Source: Achromobacter pestifer
GTDB lineage: Bacteria > Pseudomonadota > Gammaproteobacteria > Burkholderiales > Burkholderiaceae_B
Assembly: GCF_902859625.1 (NCBI RefSeq)
Contig: NZ_CADIJX010000009.1
Location: 85,674-149,673, forward strand
Reading direction: 5' to 3'
Length of the DNA: 64,000 nucleotides
Notes under the pieces: model-generated
What the model was told of the DNA's origin: nothing
Seen by the model: the letters and a program-made list of their open reading frames with translations, nothing else
The model's database searches: none
In this document: positions 59,491 through 64,000 of the stretch, one piece after another
How the letters are laid out: every line of letters begins with the position of its first letter
Position numbering within the stretch: position 1 is the first letter of the stretch
Made by a program: the position numbers and the translations under genes

Positions 59491-60684
59491 TTAATCTGCC
59501 AGCGGCATGCCCCGTTCGGCCAGCGCGCAGAACATCGCGCTACCCAGGGGAATGACGGCATCGTTGAAATCAAAATGCGAGTTATGCAGCACGCAGCCCG
59601 ACTCGGCGCCACCTTGGCCCAAGCGAAAATACGCGCCGGGCTTGCTCTGCAACATAAAAGAGAAATCCTCGGAGCCCATCGACGGCACCAGGTCGCGCAC
59701 CACGTTCTCCTTGCCAATCATCTCCGTCGCGATGTCGGCCACCAGGTTCGCGTGCTGCGGCGTATTCAGGGTAGCAGGATAGATGCGTTCGTAAATAAGT
59801 TCAGCCGTGCCGCCGAACGCGGAGGCAATCGCCGTGACCAGTTCACGCATGCGCGTCTCGACCATTTCCTGGACGGATTTGCGGAACGTGCGCACCGTGC
59901 CGACCAGCTTGGCTTCGCGCGGAATCACGCTCATGGCGCCCGGATGCCCCGCCTGCATGGATCCGATCGACACCACGGCCGAATCCAGGGGATTCACGTT
60001 GCGCGACACGATGGTCTGCAATGCGGTGATGATCTGCCCTGCGATGGTCACGGGATCAATCGTTTGATACGGGTGCGCGCCGTGCCCGCCACGGCCCGTG
60101 ATCTGGATCTCGAAGCGATCCGCCGCGGCCATCATCGGCCCCGGGTTGATGCCGATCGTGCCAGGTCGCAGGCCAGGCCAGTTATGCAGCGCGTAGATCG
60201 CGTCGCATGGAAACGTATCGAACAAGCCATCTTCGAGCATGGCGCGCGCGCCGCCACGGCCTTCTTCGGCCGGCTGGAAAATCAGCACGGCCGTGCCGTC
60301 AAAGTTGCGCGTCTGCGCCAGATACTTGGCGGCACCGATCAACACTGCGGTATGGCCGTCGTGGCCGCAACCATGCATCAGGCCAGGCTTGGTGGACTTG
60401 TGCCCGAAATCGTTATCTTCCGTCATGGGCAGGGCATCCATGTCGGCACGCAGCCCGATCATGCGCCCGCTGTCACAACGCTTGCCCCGGATGACGCCCA
60501 CCACGCCGGTCTTGCCGATGCCACGGTGTACTTCGACGCCCAGCGCCTCAAGCGCACCGGCCACGATTCCAGACGTGCGGACTTCCTCGAAGCCCAGTTC
60601 GGGATGTGCATGCAAATCGCGCCGCAGCGCCGTCAATTCGTCATGAAATAGGCGAATTGATTCCAAAGGAGAACGTGCGTACAT
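59491..60684 (-). CDS. M20-family metal-dependent amidohydrolase (paralogue upstream of pyrC)
   Basis: Cytosolic amidohydrolase of 397 residues with the same motifs as the protein at 19229: RADMDALP near 79-86, HGCGHDGHT at 104-112, 'QPAEEGRGGARAMLEDG' in parts and 'MGSEDFSFML'. It belongs to the M20D branch (hippurate or IAA-amino-acid hydrolase-like). Its tight link to pyrC may mean a role in salvage of carbamoylated or acylated amino acids, but this is only context. No good ribosome-binding site is seen before the ATG. Confidence 0.9.
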   Translation of the reverse strand: MYARSPLESIRLFHDELTALRRDLHAHPELGFEEVRTSGIVAGALEALGVEVHRGIGKTGVVGVIRGKRCDSGRMIGLRADMDALPMTEDNDFGHKSTKPGLMHGCGHDGHTAVLIGAAKYLAQTRNFDGTAVLIFQPAEEGRGGARAMLEDGLFDTFPCDAIYALHNWPGLRPGTIGINPGPMMAAADRFEIQITGRGGHGAHPYQTIDPVTIAGQIITALQTIVSRNVNPLDSAVVSIGSMQAGHPGAMSVIPREAKLVGTVRTFRKSVQEMVETRMRELVTAIASAFGGTAELIYERIYPATLNTPQHANLVADIATEMIGKENVVRDLVPSMGSEDFSFMLQSKPGAYFRLGQGGAESGCVLHNSHFDFNDAVIPLGSAMFCALAERGMPLAD

Positions 60685-60754
60685 AGGAGGTTACAGAATG
60701 ACGTGGTAGGGGGGACAGTCTGTGCATTTTAGTTGCTACAGAGGATAAATGCCT

Positions 60755-60783
60755 TTGTCTTTACGAGAGAGACACGTTATGCT
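60755..60783 (+). promoter_or_regulatory. Sigma-70-type promoter of the SWIB gene
   Basis: -35 TTGTCT (60755-60760), 17-base spacer and -10 TATGCT (60778-60783), about 49 bases before the start codon. Confidence 0.65.
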
Positions 60784-60831
60784 CCGGCCGCAGGACAATT
60801 TTTCCAACAGCCAGAGAAGGAGCGCCGCATT

Positions 60832-61110
60832 ATGGCCACAACCTCCAAACCCGCGACCGCGCGCAAGCCGAACGCTGCATTCATGAAGCCCCTGACCCCC
60901 AGCGCCGAGTTGGCCGCTGTCATCGGCTCGGAAGCCGTGCCGCGTACCGAGGTCACCAAGAAGATCTGGGAATACATCAAGAAGCACAACCTGCAAGATG
61001 CCAGCAACAAGCGCAACATCAACGCCGATGCCAAGCTGCGTCCGATCTTTGGCAAAGATCAGGTCACGATGTTCGAACTGACCAAACTGGTCAACGCACA
61101 TCTGAAGTAA
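60832..61110 (+). CDS. Stand-alone SWIB/MDM2-domain protein
   Basis: Small basic protein of 92 residues. After a ~20-residue Lys/Ala/Thr-rich tail, the rest is a SWIB domain: 'FMKPLTPSAELAAVIGS', 'VPRTEVTKKIWEYIKKHNLQD' in parts, then 'INADAKLRPIFGKDQVTMFEL' in parts. SWIB domains are best known from eukaryotic chromatin remodelling and from chlamydial topoisomerase fusions; free-standing bacterial forms have no well-defined role but are likely DNA-associated. AAGGAG lies nine bases before the ATG. It has its own promoter. Confidence 0.9.
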   Translation: MATTSKPATARKPNAAFMKPLTPSAELAAVIGSEAVPRTEVTKKIWEYIKKHNLQDASNKRNINADAKLRPIFGKDQVTMFELTKLVNAHLK

Positions 61111-61291
61111 GCAGGCAAAGGGCGTACCCGGTACGTCCCTGCCTCTTGGATTGTCGCGACGCCCTGGCTTACGGCCGGGCTAGCTTCTCTTCCTTGCGCA
61201 AGCTGTATTCTCCGCGCGACCGCCTCCTCCACTCTCCGTGGACACGGCCAATTTCCCACACCTGTTTCGTTCGATCCCACTTCGCTGATCG

Positions 61292-62167
61292 CTAGGTTTG
61301 ACGCGCCTCTTCGAGCAACCAGCCTCGAAATGCCGCCACCTCCGGACGCTGGGCAGACGACCGCGCATACACGATCCAATAGCTGTAATCGTTCGGTATT
61401 GCGTGATCAAAAAGTCGCACCAGACGCCCTGTTCGCAAGTCATCCGCCGCCAACATCAAACGCCCCAACGCGACGCCTTGTCCGTCAATTGCCGCTTGCA
61501 GTACAAGCGCCGCATCGTTGAAGACGAACCCCTGCGACAAGTCCAATGCCACATCCGCATGTTGGCACCAATGCTGCCATGCCGTCCGCGGTTGATCGTG
61601 TAGCAAAGCCGCCTGCTTCAGATCCTCTGGCCGCCTCAACGCAGGGGGGCCCTCCGCCAGCGCAGGACTGCATACCGGACTCAAAAACTCACGCGCGATC
61701 AAGTCTGCCTTCACGCCAGGCCAGCGCCCCAATCCAGACCGGATGCCAATATCAAACGCATCGTCGCCGTTCCAAAGCTGCACGGAACTCGCGACGCGCA
61801 GATCCACGTCGGGATGCTTGGCACGGAATGCCGGCAGACGCGGCAACAACCACCGCGACGCAAATGAAGGCAAGACGGTGATCCGCAACGGCCCGTCGCG
61901 CTTGTCGCGGACGCGCTCGGTCGCCGCCGCCATTTGATCAAAAACTTGCGACAGTTCCGCCAGATAGGCGGCGCCCTTCTGCGTGAGGCTAAGCGCATGC
62001 CCTCGCCGCGTGAACATGGGGTGCCCCAGCCAGCGCTCCAGCTGCCTTACCTGATGGCTGATCGCCGCCTGCGTGACGCAAAGCTCGGCCGCGGCCTGGG
62101 TAAAGCTCATATGCCTTGCAGCAGCCTCATAGGCCCGCAGTGCGCTCAGTGGAGGCAGGCGTCGCAT
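61292..62167 (-). CDS. LysR-family regulator (GcvA-like)
   Basis: Regulator of 291 residues. The opening 'RRLPPLSALRAYEAAARHMSFTQAAAELCVTQAAISHQVRQLE' (in parts) is the GcvA-type spelling of the LysR winged helix-turn-helix, and the effector domain runs from ~90 to the end. It is divergent from the LysE/RhtB-type exporter, so it probably controls it in response to an amino acid. A TCGAT-N11-ATCGA site lies directly upstream. Confidence 0.9.
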   Translation of the reverse strand: MRRLPPLSALRAYEAAARHMSFTQAAAELCVTQAAISHQVRQLERWLGHPMFTRRGHALSLTQKGAAYLAELSQVFDQMAAATERVRDKRDGPLRITVLPSFASRWLLPRLPAFRAKHPDVDLRVASSVQLWNGDDAFDIGIRSGLGRWPGVKADLIAREFLSPVCSPALAEGPPALRRPEDLKQAALLHDQPRTAWQHWCQHADVALDLSQGFVFNDAALVLQAAIDGQGVALGRLMLAADDLRTGRLVRLFDHAIPNDYSYWIVYARSSAQRPEVAAFRGWLLEEARQT

Positions 62168-62171
62168 GTTC

Positions 62172-62192
62172 TCGATTAGCTGTATTTATCGA
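62172..62192. promoter_or_regulatory. Candidate LysR operator (TCGAT-N11-ATCGA)
   Basis: Perfect 5-base arms TCGAT and ATCGA with an 11-base centre, the classic LysR spacing, five bases above the LysR start and in the divergent region with the exporter gene. Confidence 0.5.
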
Positions 62193-62302
62193 AGCCATGA
62201 GAATAGATCGTTTTGCCAAGGGCTGAAAGCGATATCTACTAGGCCTCGCCCGCGCGCGGAAACACCACGATAAGCGCGGGGTCCTCAATCAAGGGAACGG
62301 CA

Positions 62303-62908
62303 ATGATAGGGTTGGAGAGTTGGGTAATTTTCCTGGGGTACGCGATCCCCATGATCATCAGCCCGGGGCCTGGCAACACATTACTGGCCACCGCGGGTGG
62401 CCGATACGGAATCAAGGGTTCGGTGCCATTCTGGATCGGCTTCGAGGCAGGCAACCTCGCGCTCTGTGTCCTCTACGGCTTGGGCCTGGGCGGCACATTG
62501 CACGAGTATCCGCAACTCCACACATTCCTGAAATGGGCGGGCGCTGCCTACCTGCTGTACCTGGCATGGGGATTCTTCCGCGCCTCCATGACGCACGACG
62601 GTCAGGCACAAAATCAGCAGCCAATGCGCGTTCGCGATGGCTTCATCTGCGTCGTGCTGAACCCTAAGATCCATTCGATGATCATCGTCATGTTTGCGCA
62701 ATTCCTGATGCCGGGTGCCAGCCTGTCTGCTCAGGTCGCCCAATTGAGCGCTGCGTTTGTGATCCTGGGGCTGTTCTGCCACTTTCCATGGATCTATGGC
62801 GGCCAGGTCATCCTTGGCCGGTTCAACACGCCGCGTGCAGTGCGCATCCAAGCTGCCGTCTTCGGCACATCGATGCTTGCGGTCGCCGCCTATGTGGTCT
62901 TGTCGTAG
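62303..62908 (+). CDS. LysE/RhtB-family amino-acid exporter
   Basis: Inner-membrane exporter of 201 residues with about six helices. The family motif 'GYAIPMIISPGPGNTLLATAGGRYG' (in parts) with the P-G-P turn is at the N-terminus, and 'WAGAAYLLYLAWGFFRA' in parts follows. It probably exports an amino acid or analogue under control of the divergent LysR protein; the substrate is unknown. AAGGGA precedes the ATG. Confidence 0.92.
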   Translation: MIGLESWVIFLGYAIPMIISPGPGNTLLATAGGRYGIKGSVPFWIGFEAGNLALCVLYGLGLGGTLHEYPQLHTFLKWAGAAYLLYLAWGFFRASMTHDGQAQNQQPMRVRDGFICVVLNPKIHSMIIVMFAQFLMPGASLSAQVAQLSAAFVILGLFCHFPWIYGGQVILGRFNTPRAVRIQAAVFGTSMLAVAAYVVLS

Positions 62909-62943
62909 CCCGGTCCACATCCTGGACGTGTGGGGTTCCGCAT

Positions 62944-62975
62944 GAAAAAGGCCGGCGATTCCGCCGGCCTTTCTA
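62944..62975. terminator. Terminator between the exporter and the small membrane-protein gene
   Basis: Arms AAAGGCCGGCG/CGCCGGCCTTT around a 5-base loop, with T-rich flanks on both strands; serves the two convergent genes. Confidence 0.88.
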
Positions 62976-62996
62976 TCTTACTGACACACTGTCCGA

Positions 62997-63362
62997 TCAA
63001 GCATAGGTCGTAGGTGCGGCGCCTTCAAGCAAAGCCAGCCAACCCTTGATCAGGCGGTAGAGCACCCATACGACGGTCGCGATCAGACCAATCCATCCAA
63101 TAAAGATGTACAGGGCAATACCGCTGATGGCTAGCCAGAGCATCGCCCACCAGAACGTACGCAACATCCAGTCGAAGTGGGCGGCATAAACCGTGCCGGC
63201 AGCGTCCGAGCGTTTCAGATACATCAGCACGACTGCGGCCAATGTCGCAATGCCCAGAATTCCACTTGTCAAGAAGCCCAGGGCAAACAAGCCATAGGCC
63301 ACGTGGGTCATCGTGCGCAGGTCTAACTTGGTGCCGGGCACGGGGGTCTGGGTATCACTCAC
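62997..63362 (-). CDS. Small membrane protein, DUF4870 type
   Basis: Protein of 121 residues with three hydrophobic helices (~20-45, ~70-90 and ~90-110) and the pattern 'THVAYGLFALGFLTSG', 'YLKRSDAAGTVYAAHFDWMLRTFWW' in parts and 'VLYRLIKGWLAL'. It fits the DUF4870-like inner-membrane family of unknown function that occurs in most Alcaligenaceae. The chosen start is GTG 63362 with GGAG seven bases upstream; an in-frame start at 63392 has no such site. Confidence 0.85.
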   Translation of the reverse strand: MSDTQTPVPGTKLDLRTMTHVAYGLFALGFLTSGILGIATLAAVVLMYLKRSDAAGTVYAAHFDWMLRTFWWAMLWLAISGIALYIFIGWIGLIATVVWVLYRLIKGWLALLEGAAPTTYA

Positions 63363-63527
63363 GATAACGCTCCAACGAATTGACTCAGTCAATCTTACCG
63401 CACAAAGCCCCCCTGCCCACGGGCGTTGTTATTTGTGCACATTCAGCATTGGCGCGGCTTGCAGCCTGATTGACGCCCCACGCAAGGCAAGGATTCGCCC
63501 GCACTCAGCGCCTCGCATTGCCCAAAG

Positions 63528-63560
63528 ACAAAGCCCCGCCGGATACCGGCGGGGCTTTGT
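63528..63560 (-). terminator. Terminator after the distal 5S rRNA
   Basis: Arms ACAAAGCCCCGCCGG/CCGGCGGGGCTTTGT on both sides of a 3-4-base loop, about ten bases past the 5S 3' end; ends the rRNA operon. Confidence 0.9.
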
Positions 63561-63570
63561 GGGATAAGAG

Positions 63571-63682
63571 CTTGACGATGACCTACTTTCACAGACGTCC
63601 GTCCACTATCATCGGCGCGAAGGCGTTTCACTGTCCTGTTCGGGATGGGAAGGAGTGGTACCACCTTGCTATGGTCGTCAAG
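63571..63682 (-). rRNA. rrf: 5S rRNA, distal copy (complete)
   Basis: The minus strand carries a complete 112-base 5S rRNA. The ends pair as CTTGACGA/TCGTCAAG, and the conserved blocks CCCATCCCGAACAGGACAGTGAAACG (in parts) and GCGCCGATGATAGTG are present. It is the second of two tandem copies at the end of an rRNA operon whose 16S and 23S genes lie beyond the right edge. Confidence 0.97.
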
Positions 63683-63872
63683 CGTAACTGCTTGAGTGGC
63701 TGCCTAAAACATCAACCACTCGAATCTTGGGATACTGCTTGGGTACTGCTTGGGGTATTGCTGGTATTGCTTGGACTACTGCCTGCGTCACTGCAATGGA
63801 TTCCGCTCTACACATGTGATGGCAAGTAATTGCCAGCATCACGTATGTATGGGTCCTCACACTATACAAAGA
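63683..63872 (-). other. Spacer between the two 5S genes
   Basis: 190 bases with no tRNA or credible gene. It contains a GAGTGG/CCACTC stem close to the distal 5S 5' end, which could be an RNase processing stem, and a degenerate short tandem repeat (see the repeat entry). Confidence 0.5.
63733..63789. repeat. Degenerate tandem repeat of TACTGCTTGG
   Basis: Five imperfect copies of 9-13 bases (TACTGCTTGGG, TACTGCTTGGGG, TATTGCTGG, TATTGCTTGGAC, TACTGCCTG...) lie end to end in the 5S-5S spacer. The period of about 11 suggests slippage expansion. Confidence 0.6.
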
Positions 63873-63904
63873 CAAAACCCCACAGGATTACCTGTGGGGT
63901 TTTG
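63873..63904 (-). terminator. Terminator-like hairpin between the two 5S genes
   Basis: Arms CAAAACCCCACAGG/CCTGTGGGGTTTTG around a 4-base loop, followed on the minus strand by TCTTTG. It sits at the same distance after the proximal 5S as the terminator after the distal copy does. Confidence 0.8.
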
Positions 63905-63915
63905 CGGAATAAAAG

Positions 63916-64000
63916 CCTGACGATGACCTACTTTCACAGACGTCCGTCCACTATCATCGGCGCGAAGGCGTTTCACTGTCCTGTTCGGGATGGGAAGGAG
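63916..64000 (-). rRNA. rrf: 5S rRNA, proximal copy (cut by the window edge)
   Basis: The last 85 bases of a second 5S gene, identical to the distal copy except for one base in the closing stem (63917: C for T on the plus strand). The 5' part lies outside the window. Confidence 0.95.

Noticed and set aside
63733..63789. Possible CRISPR array
   Set aside because: Units are only 9-13 bases, abut one another without spacers, and no cas genes are present.
63470..63829. A 119-codon plus-strand frame
   Set aside because: It runs through the distal 5S rRNA gene, so it is not a protein gene.

Overview
The window reads as core chromosome of a GC-rich betaproteobacterium of the family Alcaligenaceae, most like Achromobacter or Bordetella. 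This is an inference from gene content. The signs are a fused murE-murF gene inside the division and cell-wall (dcw) cluster, a 911-residue SecA, a Bug-type solute-binding protein, MetQ without a lipobox, several LysR regulators and a 5S rRNA of Bordetella type. No insertion sequence, prophage, CRISPR array or resistance gene is visible.

Layout. 1-2129: the start of a divergent exported protein, an AraC-type regulator and a PPK2 polyphosphate kinase. 2136-8973: a probable hexuronate uptake and oxidation operon on the minus strand (3-hydroxyacyl-CoA/L-gulonate dehydrogenase-like protein, TRAP transporter DctQ-DctM-DctP, uronate dehydrogenase, SMP-30-type lactonase) with a divergent LysR regulator. 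8992-12056: tRNA-Lys with its promoter and terminator, then the methionine importer metN-metI-metQ. 12057-17441: a GH31-family protein with an eroded active site, mnmC, and an inositol-monophosphatase-family gene. 17449-23057: fadD, an M20 amidohydrolase, a LysR/YeiH exporter pair and a YciA-type thioesterase. 23068-28108: mgtE, pagP, chaC, an Lrp-type regulator, an SDR protein and a cysteine-dioxygenase-like cupin. 28179-31673: a GntR regulator, Bug binding protein and thiamine-diphosphate enzyme in one operon. 31870-36518: secA with a downstream VOC protein, and an M23 peptidase. dciA (36547) lies divergent from the M23 gene.

37232-55615 is the dcw cluster, all on the minus strand, transcribed from a clear sigma-70-type promoter at 55587-55615: mraZ, rsmH, ftsL, ftsI, murE-murF fusion, mraY, murD, ftsW, murG, murC, ddl, ftsQ, ftsA, ftsZ, lpxC. 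Most neighbours overlap by 1-11 bases, usually as ATGA, so translation is probably coupled. The genes make the peptidoglycan precursor up to lipid II, carry out septal synthesis and assemble the Z-ring. lpxC adds the committed step of lipid A synthesis. Four 10-bp-phased MraZ-type boxes lie between the promoter and the mraZ start.

55916-64000 holds RNase P RNA (minus strand), the ABC-F ATPase uup, pyrC, a second M20 amidohydrolase, a stand-alone SWIB-domain protein, a LysR/LysE-type exporter pair, a small membrane protein, and the distal end of an rRNA operon with two tandem 5S genes, the second cut by the window edge.

Most of the window is ordinary core genome. The points that deserve a second look are the doubled 5S genes with diverged terminators, the hexuronate cassette, the GH31 protein that has lost its usual catalytic residues, a long inverted repeat touching the chaC ribosome-binding site, and a structured stretch between rnpB and its distal terminator.
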